DNA from: Nocardioides glacieisoli
GTDB taxonomy: Bacteria > Actinomycetota > Actinomycetes > Propionibacteriales > Nocardioidaceae
Direction of reading: 5' to 3'
Length of the DNA stretch: 64,000 bases
NCBI RefSeq assembly: GCF_004137245.1
Contig: NZ_SDWS01000007.1
Coordinates: forward strand, 124,001 to 188,000
Shown: positions 7,539-16,335 of the stretch, one piece after another
How the letters are laid out: every line of letters starts with the position of its first letter
Numbering within the stretch: the first letter of the stretch is position 1
Notes under the pieces: model-generated
The model's database searches: none
Seen by the model: the letters and a program-made list of their open reading frames with translations, nothing else
What the model was told of the DNA's origin: nothing
Position numbers and translations under genes: made by a program

Positions 7539-8999
7539 ATGACGAAGGCCGACCACGTCGACGTGCTGATCATCGGGGCAGGACTCTCGGGCATCGGTGC
7601 GGCGGCCCACCTGGCCAAGGACCTGCCCGCGATGTCGTACGTCGTCCTCGAGCGCCGTGCCGTCAGCGGCGGCACCTGGGACCTGTTCCGCTACCCGGGC
7701 GTGCGGTCGGACTCCGACATGCACACCCTCGGCTACCGCTTCCGGCCGTGGCGCGGCAACGTCGCGCTCGCCGACGGCCAGTCGATCCTCGACTACGTCC
7801 GCGAGACCGCGCGTGAGTACGGCGTCGACGAGCACGTCCGCTACGGCCACGACGTCGTGTCGGCCGCGTGGGACTCGACGACCGCGCGGTGGACGGTGAC
7901 GTCCGAGGTCGACGGAGCAGGTGGACGGGAGCGCCGCACGACGACCGCCGACTTCCTCTGGGTGTGCAGCGGCTACTACGACTACGCCGAGGGCTACACC
8001 CCCGAGCTCGCCGGCCGCGACCGGTTCCGGGGCGAGATCGTGCACCCGCAGCACTGGCCCGAGGACCTCGACCACACCGGCAAGCGCGTGGTGGTGATCG
8101 GGTCGGGTGCGACCGCGGTGACGCTCGTCCCGGCGCTGGCCGCGGGCGGCGCGAGCCACGTGACGATGCTGCAGCGCTCACCGACGTACGTCGTCTCGGT
8201 GCCGGGCAACGACTCGATCAAGGGCCGGCTGACCCGGATGGTCGGTGAGGAGCGCGCGTACTCCGTCACCCGCTGGAAGAACATCGCCCTCCAGTCCGCG
8301 CTCTACCGGCTCAGCCGGGCGCGTCCCGAGCTGGTGCGGAAGGTCGTCCGCAAGGCCAACGTCGCCCAGCTGCCGCCCGGCTACGCCGTCGACACCCACT
8401 TCAACCCGACGTACGACCCCTGGGACCAGCGGATGTGCCTGGTGCCGGACGGCGACCTCTTCGCGGCCATCAAGGACGGGTCGGCCTCGGTCGTCACCGA
8501 CCAGGTCACCGGTTTCACCGAGACCGGCGTCGAGCTCGCCTCGGGCCAGCACCTCGACGCCGACGTCGTGGTGACCGCGACGGGCCTCAACCTGCAGGTC
8601 TTCGGTGGCACCGAGCTGGTCGTCGACGGCCAGCGGGTCCTGCCCCACGAGACCATGGCCTACCGGGCGATGATGCTCTCGGGCGTCCCCAACTTCGCCT
8701 TCACCATCGGCTACACCAACGCCTCGTGGACGCTGAAGGCCGACCTCGTGGCTGAGTACGTCGTCCGGCTGCTGAAGCGGATGCGTTCCACCGGCAACCG
8801 CAGGGTCGTGCCGGTTCGCGACGAGTCCGTCGCCGAGGTGCCGCTGATGGACTTCGACGCCGGCTACGTCCAGCGCCTGGTGCACACCCTTCCGCGCCAG
8901 GGCACGGTCGCGCCGTGGGCGCTCCGGCAGAACTACCTCTACGACGCGGTGAAGATCCGGACCGCGAAGCTCGACGACGGCGTGCTGGACTGGTCCTGA
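7539..8999 (+). CDS. ethA: EthA-like FAD-dependent Baeyer-Villiger monooxygenase
   Basis: 486 residues. It has an N-terminal FAD Rossmann motif (IIGAGLSGIGAA), the family signature GGTWDLFRYPGVRSDSDM, the Baeyer-Villiger fingerprint FRGEIVHPQHWP (about 164-175) and a second NADPH Rossmann motif (VVIGSGATAVTL). The body (MLQRSPTYVVS, YDPWDQRMCLVPDGDLF, TATGLNLQVFGG, YTNASWTLKADL) follows mycobacterial EthA throughout. Such enzymes oxygenate ketones and sulfur compounds, and EthA activates thioamide prodrugs. The natural substrate here is unknown. The start at ATG 7539 fits the family N-terminus; a GTG 27 bases earlier would lie next to the operator palindrome. No EthR-type regulator is adjacent. 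Confidence 0.93.
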   Translation: MTKADHVDVLIIGAGLSGIGAAAHLAKDLPAMSYVVLERRAVSGGTWDLFRYPGVRSDSDMHTLGYRFRPWRGNVALADGQSILDYVRETAREYGVDEHVRYGHDVVSAAWDSTTARWTVTSEVDGAGGRERRTTTADFLWVCSGYYDYAEGYTPELAGRDRFRGEIVHPQHWPEDLDHTGKRVVVIGSGATAVTLVPALAAGGASHVTMLQRSPTYVVSVPGNDSIKGRLTRMVGEERAYSVTRWKNIALQSALYRLSRARPELVRKVVRKANVAQLPPGYAVDTHFNPTYDPWDQRMCLVPDGDLFAAIKDGSASVVTDQVTGFTETGVELASGQHLDADVVVTATGLNLQVFGGTELVVDGQRVLPHETMAYRAMMLSGVPNFAFTIGYTNASWTLKADLVAEYVVRLLKRMRSTGNRRVVPVRDESVAEVPLMDFDAGYVQRLVHTLPRQGTVAPWALRQNYLYDAVKIRTAKLDDGVLDWS

Positions 9000-9011
9000 G
9001 CACGCGGCTGG

Positions 9012-9025
9012 TGGAAGCGCTCCCA
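9012..9025. promoter_or_regulatory. CebR box 1 (upstream of promoter)
   Basis: TGGAAGCGCTCCCA differs at one position from the Streptomyces CebR operator consensus TGGGAGCGCTCCCA. It lies about 30 bases upstream of the probable -35 of the ceb operon. Confidence 0.85.
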
Positions 9026-9054
9026 CAAATGTCGTACGACTTTCGAGCGCGCCG

Positions 9055-9083
9055 TTGACACTGGATGTGACGCCTGCCATGGT
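9055..9083 (+). promoter_or_regulatory. Probable cebE promoter
   Basis: A perfect -35 TTGACA (9055-9060) is followed after 17 bases by CATGGT (9078-9083) as the likely -10. The promoter is flanked by two CebR boxes, which fits repression relieved by cellobiose. Confidence 0.65.
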
Positions 9084-9099
9084 GGGGCGCGGACGAAAG

Positions 9100-9113
9100 T
9101 GGAAGCGCTCTCA
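9100..9113. promoter_or_regulatory. CebR box 2 (downstream of promoter)
   Basis: TGGAAGCGCTCTCA matches the CebR consensus at 12 of 14 positions and would lie just after the transcription start, where a bound LacI-type repressor blocks elongation. Confidence 0.8.
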
Positions 9114-9183
9114 CACCTCTCACCTCTCGTCCACCTCCCGGCCGGACAACCAGTCCGGCGCTTCGCAGGACGGCAGGAGTGCA

Positions 9184-10467
9184 GTGGTGCAGACATTCAG
9201 GACCCGGCGAGCCCGACTCGCCACGAGCGCCCTGCTGGCGCTCACCCTCGCGACGACGGTGGCTGCGTGCGGCGGCGACGACGGGGGCACGACCGCGGAC
9301 GGCAAGATCAAGCTCACCGTCGCGACCTTCAACGAGTTCGGCTACGAGGAGCTCATCGAGGAGTACAACGCGATGCAGGACGAGGTGGTGGTCGAGCAGA
9401 AGAAGGCCGGCACCGCCAACGAGCACCAGGACAACCTCTACACCAAGCTCGCCGCGGGCTCGGGCCTCTCCGACATCGAGGCGATCGAGGTCGACTGGTG
9501 GTCCGCGCTGATGGAGCAGTCGGACGCCTTCGTCGACCTCTCCGACCCCGACGTCGAGGGCCGCTGGCTGGACTGGAAGAGCGAGGCCGCCACCACGCCG
9601 GAGGGCCAGCTCATCGGCTACGGCACGGACATCGGCCCCGAGGGCATGTGCTACCGCTCCGACCTCTTCGAGAAGGCCGGCCTGCCGACCGACCGCGAGG
9701 AGGTGGCGTCCCTCTTCGCTGACTGGGACACCTACTTCGAGACCGGTCGCGAGTTCGTCGACAAGGTGCCGGGCACTGCCTGGTACGACTCCTCGGGCGG
9801 CACCGCGCAGGCGATGATCAACCAGACCGAGTACTCCTTCGAGGACGAGGACAACACCGTCATCGCGGCCGACAACGCCGAGGTGAAGGCGGTCTTCGAC
9901 GCGGTGACCGGCAACGTCGCGGACGGCCTCACCACCGGCCTCACCCAGTGGAGCGAGGACTGGACGGCGTCCTTCCAGAACGACGGCTTCGCCACGATGG
10001 CCTGCCCGGGCTGGATGCTCGGCGTCATCGAGGGCAACGCCGACGGCGTCGAGGGCTGGGACATCGCCAACGTCTTCCCCGGCGGCGGCGGCAACTGGGG
10101 TGGCTCCTACCTGACGGTCCCCGCCCAGGGTGACCACCCGGAGGAGGCCAAGGCGCTCGCTGCCTGGCTGACCGCTCCCGAGCAGCAGATCAAGGCGTTC
10201 GAGGCCAAGGGCACCTTCCCGAGCCAGGTCGACGCGCTCGACGACCCGGCCCTGACCGGCTCGACCAACGCGTTCTTCAACGACGCACCCACCGGCGAGA
10301 TCCTTGCCGAGCGGGCCGAGGCCGTGCCGTTCATCGCGCACAAGGGCCCGAAGTTCGCCGACATCAACACCGCGTTCCAGCAGGCGATCCAGCGCGTCGA
10401 CGAGGGCAAGGAGACGCCCGACGAGGCCTGGGAGTCCTTCCTCGCGGACGTCGAGCGGCTCGGCTGA
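9184..10467 (+). CDS. cebE: Cellobiose/beta-glucoside ABC transporter, substrate-binding lipoprotein
   Basis: A 427-residue family 1 extracellular solute-binding protein. The N-terminus is a lipoprotein signal: Arg-rich n-region, hydrophobic stretch, lipobox TVAAC with the lipidated Cys at 29 followed by GGDDGG. The mature part shows the type 1 sugar-binding fold (GKIKLTVATFNEFGYEELIEEYN; NDGFATMACPGWMLG; GGNWGGSYLTV). AGGAG at 9175-9179 precedes two adjacent GTG codons (9184 and 9187) and either may be the start; longer upstream extensions run through the operators. It heads cebE-cebF-cebG-bglC-cebR in the Streptomyces gene order. No ATPase is encoded here, so a shared MsiK-type ATPase elsewhere is expected. 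Confidence 0.92.
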   Translation: MVQTFRTRRARLATSALLALTLATTVAACGGDDGGTTADGKIKLTVATFNEFGYEELIEEYNAMQDEVVVEQKKAGTANEHQDNLYTKLAAGSGLSDIEAIEVDWWSALMEQSDAFVDLSDPDVEGRWLDWKSEAATTPEGQLIGYGTDIGPEGMCYRSDLFEKAGLPTDREEVASLFADWDTYFETGREFVDKVPGTAWYDSSGGTAQAMINQTEYSFEDEDNTVIAADNAEVKAVFDAVTGNVADGLTTGLTQWSEDWTASFQNDGFATMACPGWMLGVIEGNADGVEGWDIANVFPGGGGNWGGSYLTVPAQGDHPEEAKALAAWLTAPEQQIKAFEAKGTFPSQVDALDDPALTGSTNAFFNDAPTGEILAERAEAVPFIAHKGPKFADINTAFQQAIQRVDEGKETPDEAWESFLADVERLG

Positions 10468-10496
10468 CCGGTACCGGACGAAGCTGAGCGACGACG

Positions 10497-11495
10497 ATGA
10501 GCACGAAGACCGAGCAACCGGTCGGGGACGCCAGTGTGACGGTGGCGTCCCCGACCGGGGGTCGACCCGGCGGCGGCCGGGCCCCGTGGCGCCAGCGCCT
10601 CGCGCTGCTCGACGTCAAGGTGACGCCGTACGTCTTCGTCTCCCCGTTCTTCCTGCTGTTCCTGCTGGTCGGGATGTTCCCGCTGGCCTACACCGCGTGG
10701 GTGTCGGTCCACGACTGGGGCCTGCTCTCCGGGCAGGGCGACTTCTCCGGCCTGGAGAACTACCGCCGCGTCCTCGAGGACCGCTACTTCTGGAACGCGC
10801 TGCGCAACACCTTCAGCATCTTCGTGCTCTCGTCGGTGCCGCAGGTGCTCATCGCCCTGGTGCTGGCCGGACTGCTCGACACCCAGCTGCGGGGCCGGAC
10901 GCTGTGGCGGATGAGCATCCTGATCCCCTTCGTCGTGGCGCCGGCAGCCGTCGCACTGATCTTCGGCAACGTCTTCGGTGACCGCTACGGCCTGGTCAAC
11001 GAGGCGCTGCAGGGCATCGGGCTCGACCCGATCCGCTGGCACGTCGACGCCCTCGCCAGCCACGTGGCGATCGCGTCGATGGTCAACTGGCGCTGGACCG
11101 GCTACAACGCGCTCATCTTCCTGGCCGCGATGCAGGCCGTCCCGCGCGACCTCTACGAGTCCGCGGCGCTCGATGGCGCCGGGCGCGTACGCCAGTTCCT
11201 CTCGATCACGATCCCGACGATCCGGCCGACGCTGATCTTCGTCGTCATCACCTCGACCATCGGCGGACTGCAGATCTTCGCCGAGCCGAGGCTCTTCGAC
11301 ACCCAGGGGCTGGGCGGCTCGGACCGGCAGTACCAGACCCTGACGATGTACCTCTGGGAGCTCGGCTGGCGCGTGCGCGACCTCGGCATGGCCAGCGCCG
11401 TCGCGTGGTTGCTCTTCCTGATCATCGTCCTGTTCGCCGGCTTCAACCTGTGGGTGAGCCGACGCACCGGCGCGTTGCGGGGAGGTGCGCGATGA
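10497..11495 (+). CDS. cebF: Cellobiose ABC transporter permease CebF
   Basis: 332 residues with six predicted membrane helices after a cytoplasmic N-terminus. The MalF-type binding-protein-dependent permease loop is present (EAA motif region YESAALDGAGRVRQFLSITIPTIRP). VTPYVFVSPFFLLFLLVGMFPLAY is the first helix. It forms the channel with CebG for the sugar delivered by CebE. The ATG at 10497 is 29 bases after the cebE stop and has only a weak Shine-Dalgarno. Its stop overlaps the cebG start by four bases. Confidence 0.92.
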   Translation: MSTKTEQPVGDASVTVASPTGGRPGGGRAPWRQRLALLDVKVTPYVFVSPFFLLFLLVGMFPLAYTAWVSVHDWGLLSGQGDFSGLENYRRVLEDRYFWNALRNTFSIFVLSSVPQVLIALVLAGLLDTQLRGRTLWRMSILIPFVVAPAAVALIFGNVFGDRYGLVNEALQGIGLDPIRWHVDALASHVAIASMVNWRWTGYNALIFLAAMQAVPRDLYESAALDGAGRVRQFLSITIPTIRPTLIFVVITSTIGGLQIFAEPRLFDTQGLGGSDRQYQTLTMYLWELGWRVRDLGMASAVAWLLFLIIVLFAGFNLWVSRRTGALRGGAR

Positions 11496-12310
11496 ACCGT
11501 CGCCCCGGCTTCCTCGTCTACGGCCTGCTCACCGCCTTCGTGCTGGGATCGTGCGCGCCGCTCTACTGGTCCTTCCTCGTCGGCTCGCACAGCCGCGACG
11601 TGCTGACCAAGCGGGTGCCGCCGCTGCTCCCGGGCGGTCACTTCTGGGACAACGCGCAGCGCGCCTTCGACGCCGTGCCGTTCTGGAAGGCGCTGGGCAA
11701 CAGCCTCATCGTCTCCGGGACGGTCGCCACGTCGGTCGTGTTCTTCTCCACCCTGGCCGGGTTCGCGTTCGCCAAGCTCGCGTTCCGCGGGCGTACGCCA
11801 CTGCTCGTCTTCCTCGTCGCCACCCTGGCCGTGCCGACGCAGCTCGGTGTGATCCCGCTCTTCATCGTGATGGCGAAGCTGGGCTGGGTCGGGTCGCTGT
11901 GGGCGCTGATCGTGCCCGGCATGGTCACGGCGTTCGGCGTCTTCTTCATGCGCCAGTACCTCGTCGACGCGATCCCCGACGAGCTCATCGACGCCGCCCG
12001 CGTCGACGGCTGCAACCTCTTCCGCACGTTCTGGAACGTCGCCGTGCCGGCCGCGCGCCCGGCCGCGGGGATCCTGTGGCTCTTCACCTTCATGGCCACG
12101 TGGACGGACTTCTTCTGGCCGCTGATCGTGCTGCCGGCCAGCAACCCCACCGTCCAGATCGCACTCCAGCAGCTCCAGAGCGGCTACTACGTCGACTACA
12201 GCCTCGTGCTCGCGGGCGCGACGGTCGCGACCGTCCCGCTGCTGGTCCTCTTCGTCCTCACCGGCCGCCAGCTCGTGGCCGGCATCATGCAAGGAGCAGT
12301 CAAGGGATGA
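11492..12310 (+). CDS. cebG: Cellobiose ABC transporter permease CebG
   Basis: 272 residues of the MalG-type permease family. The EAA loop (DELIDAARVDGCNLFRTFWNVAVPAARP) and about six membrane helices are visible, starting with FLVYGLLTAFVLGSCAPLYWSFL. The start is fixed by the GGGGAGG Shine-Dalgarno at about 11479-11485 and an ATGA overlap with cebF; a start at 11405 would lie inside cebF. Its TGA overlaps the bglC ATG, so the operon is translationally coupled here. Confidence 0.92.
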   Translation: MNRRPGFLVYGLLTAFVLGSCAPLYWSFLVGSHSRDVLTKRVPPLLPGGHFWDNAQRAFDAVPFWKALGNSLIVSGTVATSVVFFSTLAGFAFAKLAFRGRTPLLVFLVATLAVPTQLGVIPLFIVMAKLGWVGSLWALIVPGMVTAFGVFFMRQYLVDAIPDELIDAARVDGCNLFRTFWNVAVPAARPAAGILWLFTFMATWTDFFWPLIVLPASNPTVQIALQQLQSGYYVDYSLVLAGATVATVPLLVLFVLTGRQLVAGIMQGAVKG

Positions 12311-13779
12311 GCGTCCAGAGCAAGCCCCGCGTCGACACAGGCCCCCGCGAGGAGGTCCGCTTCCCGGCGGACTTCACCTGGGGCATGGCGACCGCGTCCT
12401 ACCAGATCGAGGGCGCCGTCGCCGAGGACGGACGCACGCCGTCGATCTGGGACACCTTCTCGAGCATCCCCGGTGCCGTCCTGGGCGGCGACACCGGCGA
12501 GGTCGCCTGCGACCACTACCACCGGATGCCGGCAGACGTGGATCTCCTCGCCGACCTCGGCGCCACGTCGTACCGGTTCTCGGTGGCGTGGCCGCGGGTG
12601 CGTCCGGACGCCGGTCCGGCCAACGCGGCCGGACTGGCGTTCTACGACCGGCTCGTCGACAAGCTCCTCGAGCGCGGCATCGCGCCGTGGCTCACGCTCT
12701 ACCACTGGGACCTGCCGCAGGTGCTCGAGGACGCGGGCGGGTGGACCAACCGCGACACCGCCCACCGCTTCGTCGAGTACGCCGTCTCGGTGCACGAGGC
12801 GCTCGGCGACCGGGTGCCGACGTGGACGACGCTCAACGAGCCGTTCTGCTCCTCGCTGCTCGGCTACACCGCCGGGCACCACGCGCCCGGCCGGCAGGAG
12901 GGTGCGGCCGGCCTGGTCGCGGCGCACCACCTGCTGCTCGCGCACGGCCTGGCCACGACCGAGCTCCGCAGCCGCGGCGCCGACAGGCTCGGGCTGAGCC
13001 TCAACCTCACCGTGCCCGACCCGAGCGACCCGAGCGACCCCGTCGACGTCGACGCCGCGCGGCGGATCGACGCGCTGCACAACCGGCTCTTCCTCGACCC
13101 GATCTTCCGCGGGTCCTACCCCGCGGACCTGCTCGACGACACCGGCGGCCTGCTCTGGCAGGGCCACGACTGGTACGACGTGGTCCGCGACGGTGACCTG
13201 GCAGCCATCGCCGCGCCGATCGACGTGCTGGGCGTGAACTACTACCACGGCAACGAGGTCTCGGGGCACCCGCGCACCGACGTCGTGGGCATCAGCGCCG
13301 ACCACCCCGACCGGGTGGCGCTGTCGCCCTTCGTCGGCTCGGAGCACGTCACCTTCCCGAGCCGCGGCCTGCCGGTCACCGCCATGGGCTGGGAGATCCA
13401 GCCCGACGGCCTCCACCGCCTGCTGCGCCGGCTGCACGACGACTACCCGCACCTGCCGATCCACCTCACCGAGACCGGCGCGGCCTTCGACGACCGGGTC
13501 GACGAGCACGGTGACGTCCACGACCCCGACCGGATCGCGTTCCTCGACTCCTACCTCCGCGCGGTCCACCTCGCGATCGAGGAGGGCGTCGACGTGCGCG
13601 GCTTCTACCAGTGGTCGTTCCTCGACAACTTCGAGTGGGCCTTCGGCTACGCCAAGCGTTTCGGACTCGTGCACGTCGACTACGCCACCCAGGCGCGGAC
13701 GCCCAAGTCGAGCGCGCACTGGTACGCCGACCTGGCGAGGACCGGCATCCTGCCCGCTTCCGGCCCACTGGGCCACTAG
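12307..13779 (+). CDS. bglC: Glycoside hydrolase family 1 beta-glucosidase
   Basis: 490 residues covering a whole GH1 (beta/alpha)8 barrel: N-terminal FPADFTWGMATASYQIEGA, acid/base motif TLNEP with E178, nucleophile motif LTETGAAF with E389, and C-terminal RGFYQWSFLDNFEWAFGYAKRFGLVHVDY. The usual TENG around the nucleophile reads TETG here, a conservative change beside the catalytic Glu. The protein has no signal peptide, so it should cleave cellobiose in the cytoplasm after import by CebEFG. ATG 12307 overlaps the cebG stop. Confidence 0.95.
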   Translation: MSVQSKPRVDTGPREEVRFPADFTWGMATASYQIEGAVAEDGRTPSIWDTFSSIPGAVLGGDTGEVACDHYHRMPADVDLLADLGATSYRFSVAWPRVRPDAGPANAAGLAFYDRLVDKLLERGIAPWLTLYHWDLPQVLEDAGGWTNRDTAHRFVEYAVSVHEALGDRVPTWTTLNEPFCSSLLGYTAGHHAPGRQEGAAGLVAAHHLLLAHGLATTELRSRGADRLGLSLNLTVPDPSDPSDPVDVDAARRIDALHNRLFLDPIFRGSYPADLLDDTGGLLWQGHDWYDVVRDGDLAAIAAPIDVLGVNYYHGNEVSGHPRTDVVGISADHPDRVALSPFVGSEHVTFPSRGLPVTAMGWEIQPDGLHRLLRRLHDDYPHLPIHLTETGAAFDDRVDEHGDVHDPDRIAFLDSYLRAVHLAIEEGVDVRGFYQWSFLDNFEWAFGYAKRFGLVHVDYATQARTPKSSAHWYADLARTGILPASGPLGH

Positions 13780-13780
13780 C

Positions 13781-14815
13781 GTGGCGCGCGTGAGCATCCC
13801 GCCGGCCGCCGGTTCGCCGACCCTCGACGAGGTGGCCCGCGTCGCGGGCGTCTCGCGCGCCACGGCGTCGCGGGCGATCAACGGCGGCCAGCGGGTCAGC
13901 GCCCGCGCCCAGTCGGCCGTCGACCTGGCGGTGCGCACGCTCGGCTACGTCCCGAACCCCGCGGCCCGCAGCCTGGTGACGCGTCGTACGGACTCCATCG
14001 CCGTGCTCGTCCCCGAGCCCGACGACCGCGTCTTCTCCGACCCCTTCTTCGCCGGCACCCTGCGCGGGGTCAACCGCGTGCTCTCCGAGCGCGACATCCA
14101 GCTGGTGCTGCTGCTCGCGCGGCCCGGTGCCGACACGGCGCGCACCCTGCGCTACCTGACCAACCGCCACGTCGACGGCGCGATCGTCACCTCCCACCAC
14201 CGCGACGACCGGCTCGCCGAGCACCTCGCCGACATCGGCCTGCCCTGCGTCTTCGGCGGCCGGCCGTGGACGGGCGGCGACCGGGTGGCGTACGTCGACG
14301 TCGACAACGCCGCCGGCGAACGCGAGGCGACCGAGCTGCTGATCGCCCGCGGCTGCAGACGGATCGGTACCGTCGCCGGTCCCACCGACATGACCGCCGC
14401 CGCCGACCGCCTCGCCGGCTGGCGCCAGGCCATGGCGGAGGCCGGGCTGCCGACCGACGCCGTCGAGCACGGCGACTTCACCGAGGACAGCGGGGTCGTC
14501 GCGACCCGAGCCCTGATGGAGCGGCACCCCGACCTCGACGGACTCGTCGTCGCGTCCGACCTCATGGCCGCAGGGGCGCTCAAGGTGCTGGCCGAGCTGG
14601 GCCGCCGCGTGCCCGACGACATCGCCGTCATCGGCTTCGACGACCTGGGAGTCGCGGAGCGGACGACGCCGCCCCTCACCACCGTGCGCCAGCCGGTCGT
14701 CGAGATGGCCGAGCGGGCCACCCGGCTGCTGCTCGAGCGGGTCGACGGCGTCGACGGCAGCCACCCGGTGCGGATCGTGATCCCGCCGACGGTCGTGAAG
14801 CGCGACAGCGCCTGA
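13781..14815 (+). CDS. cebR: LacI-family repressor of cellobiose utilisation
   Basis: 344 residues from GTG 13781, or 341 from GTG 13790. The N-terminal LacI helix-turn-helix and hinge are clear (PTLDEVARVAGVSRATASRAI, then LGYVPNPAARSLVTRRT). A periplasmic-binding-protein-like sensor domain follows (DGAIVTSHH, VDVDNAAGEREATELL, AVIGFDDLGVAERTTPPLTTVRQP). As last gene of the ceb operon it should bind the two CebR boxes before cebE and release them when cellobiose binds. It is separated from arsC, which converges on it, by a palindromic repeat. Confidence 0.93.
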   Translation: MARVSIPPAAGSPTLDEVARVAGVSRATASRAINGGQRVSARAQSAVDLAVRTLGYVPNPAARSLVTRRTDSIAVLVPEPDDRVFSDPFFAGTLRGVNRVLSERDIQLVLLLARPGADTARTLRYLTNRHVDGAIVTSHHRDDRLAEHLADIGLPCVFGGRPWTGGDRVAYVDVDNAAGEREATELLIARGCRRIGTVAGPTDMTAAADRLAGWRQAMAEAGLPTDAVEHGDFTEDSGVVATRALMERHPDLDGLVVASDLMAAGALKVLAELGRRVPDDIAVIGFDDLGVAERTTPPLTTVRQPVVEMAERATRLLLERVDGVDGSHPVRIVIPPTVVKRDSA

Positions 14816-14816
14816 T

Positions 14817-14857
14817 CTCGATACGCCCTCGTTTCTCGGGCTACTCGATCACCGAGG
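14817..14857. repeat. Palindromic intergenic repeat between cebR and arsC
   Basis: Read leftward, the stretch has TGATCGAGTAGCC ... AACGAGGGCGTATCGAGA. It matches one arm of the long inverted element inside the carboxyltransferase gene at 47453-47555. It sits between two convergent genes and its edge supplies the stop codon of arsC (14849-14851). It could act as a bidirectional terminator. Confidence 0.65.
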
Positions 14858-15250
14858 AGCGAGCGAGGCGATCAACGCCTCGACCCGGCCCTTGATCTCG
14901 TCGCGGATGGGGCGGACCGCGTCGATGCCCTGGCCGGCCGGGTCGTCGAGCGCCCAGTCCTCGTAGCGCGTGCCGGGGTAGAAGGGGCAGGCGTCGCCGC
15001 AGCCCATCGTGATGACGACGTCGGACTGCTCGACCGCTGCGTCGCTCAGCAGCTTCGGCTGCTGGCCGGCGATGTCGATGCCGACCTCCGCCATCGCCTC
15101 GACGGCGACGGGGTTGATGGAGCCCGCCGGCGCGGACCCGGCCGACAGCACCTCGACCCGGTCGCCGGCGAGGTGGCGCAGCCACCCGGCGGCCATCTGC
15201 GAGCGGCCGGCGTTGTGCACGCAGACGAAGAGGACGGTGGGGGTGGTCAT
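14849..15250 (-). CDS. arsC: Arsenate reductase, low-molecular-weight phosphatase type
   Basis: 133 residues. It has the P-loop CX5R (C10-VHNAG-R16 followed by Ser), the redox cysteine region MGCGDACPFYPG, and the DPAG/DDPAGQG segment of thioredoxin- or mycothiol-dependent ArsC proteins. It would reduce As(V) to As(III) for export by the neighbouring Acr3. The start overlaps the acr3 stop (ATGA), so the leftward order is arsR-acr3-arsC with coupled translation. A phosphotyrosine phosphatase alternative is unlikely given the context and the extra cysteines. The C-terminal end is formed by the flanking repeat. Confidence 0.93.
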   Translation of the reverse strand: MTTPTVLFVCVHNAGRSQMAAGWLRHLAGDRVEVLSAGSAPAGSINPVAVEAMAEVGIDIAGQQPKLLSDAAVEQSDVVITMGCGDACPFYPGTRYEDWALDDPAGQGIDAVRPIRDEIKGRVEALIASLAPR

Positions 15251-16335
15251 CGGACGTCCTCCTGGACGGGGGCGGGAGCAGGGGCGGCGAAGCGGTGGCG
15301 CAGGGCGAGGCTGACGTAGACGAGGCCCACCAGGACCGGCACCTCGATGAGCGGGCCGACCACGCCGGCCAGGGCCTGGCCGGACGTGACGCCGAAGGTC
15401 GCGATGGCGACGGCGATCGCCAGCTCGAAGTTGTTGCCGGCGGCGGTGAAGGCGAGCGTGGTGGTGCGGGCGTACGACATCCCGAGGGCGTGGCCGAGCA
15501 GGAACCCGCCACCCCACATCAGGGCGAAGTAGGCCAGCAGCGGCAGCGCGATCCGCGCGACGTCGAGCGGACGGCTGGTGACCTGCTCGCCCTGGAGCGC
15601 GAAGAGCACCACGATGGTGAAGAGCAGCCCGATCAGCGCCCACGGTCCGACGCGCGGCAGGAACGACGACTCGTACCACTCGCGGCCGCGGACCCGCTCG
15701 CCGTAGGTCCGGGACAGCCAGCCGAGCAGGAGCGGGATGCCGAGGAAGACGAGCACCGACTTGGCGATCTGCCACGCCGAGACGTCGAGCGCGGCGCCGT
15801 CGAGGCCGAGCCAGCCGGGCAGCGCCTCGAGGTAGAACCAGCCGAGCCCGGCGAACGCGATGACCTGGAAGACCGAGTTGAGGGCGACGAGGACGGCCGC
15901 TGCCTCGCGGTCGCCGCAGGCCAGGTCGTTCCAGATGATGACCATCGCGATGCAGCGGGCGAGCCCGACGATGATCAGTCCGGTGCGGTAGGCCGGGAGG
16001 TCCGGCAGCATCAGCCACGCGAGGGTGAACATCAGGGCCGGGCCGACCACCCAGTTGAGCACGAGCGACGCGACGAGCAGGCGTCGGTCGGCGGTCACCG
16101 AGTCGAGCCGGTCGTAGCGGACCTTGGCCAGCACCGGGTACATCATCACGAGCAGCCCGATGGCGATCGGCAACGAGATGCCGTCGACCTCGACCGCCGA
16201 GAGGACCTCGTCGAGACCCGGGACCGTACGTCCCAGCAGCAGGCCGGCGACCATGGCGAGGCCGATCCACAGAGGGAGCAGGCGGTCGAGGGTGGAGAGC
16301 TTCTCCATGACCTCGGTGCCGTCGTCGGCGCTCAC
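15247..16335 (-). CDS. acr3: Arsenite efflux transporter, Acr3 family
   Basis: 362 residues with about ten membrane helices. The Acr3 signature region with the conserved transport Cys is visible (GLARCIAMVIIWNDLACGDREAAAVLVALNS), as is the second repeat (TLAFTAAGNNFELAIAVAIATFG, GPLIEVPVLVGLVYVSL). It exports arsenite by an electrochemical gradient without an ATPase. GTG 16335 overlaps the arsR TGA, and the downstream arsC start overlaps its stop. Confidence 0.95.
   Translation of the reverse strand: MSADDGTEVMEKLSTLDRLLPLWIGLAMVAGLLLGRTVPGLDEVLSAVEVDGISLPIAIGLLVMMYPVLAKVRYDRLDSVTADRRLLVASLVLNWVVGPALMFTLAWLMLPDLPAYRTGLIIVGLARCIAMVIIWNDLACGDREAAAVLVALNSVFQVIAFAGLGWFYLEALPGWLGLDGAALDVSAWQIAKSVLVFLGIPLLLGWLSRTYGERVRGREWYESSFLPRVGPWALIGLLFTIVVLFALQGEQVTSRPLDVARIALPLLAYFALMWGGGFLLGHALGMSYARTTTLAFTAAGNNFELAIAVAIATFGVTSGQALAGVVGPLIEVPVLVGLVYVSLALRHRFAAPAPAPVQEDVR

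Noticed and set aside
14849..15250. Low-molecular-weight tyrosine phosphatase
   Set aside because: The CX5R loop is shared, but extra cysteines and the arsR-acr3 context support arsenate reductase.
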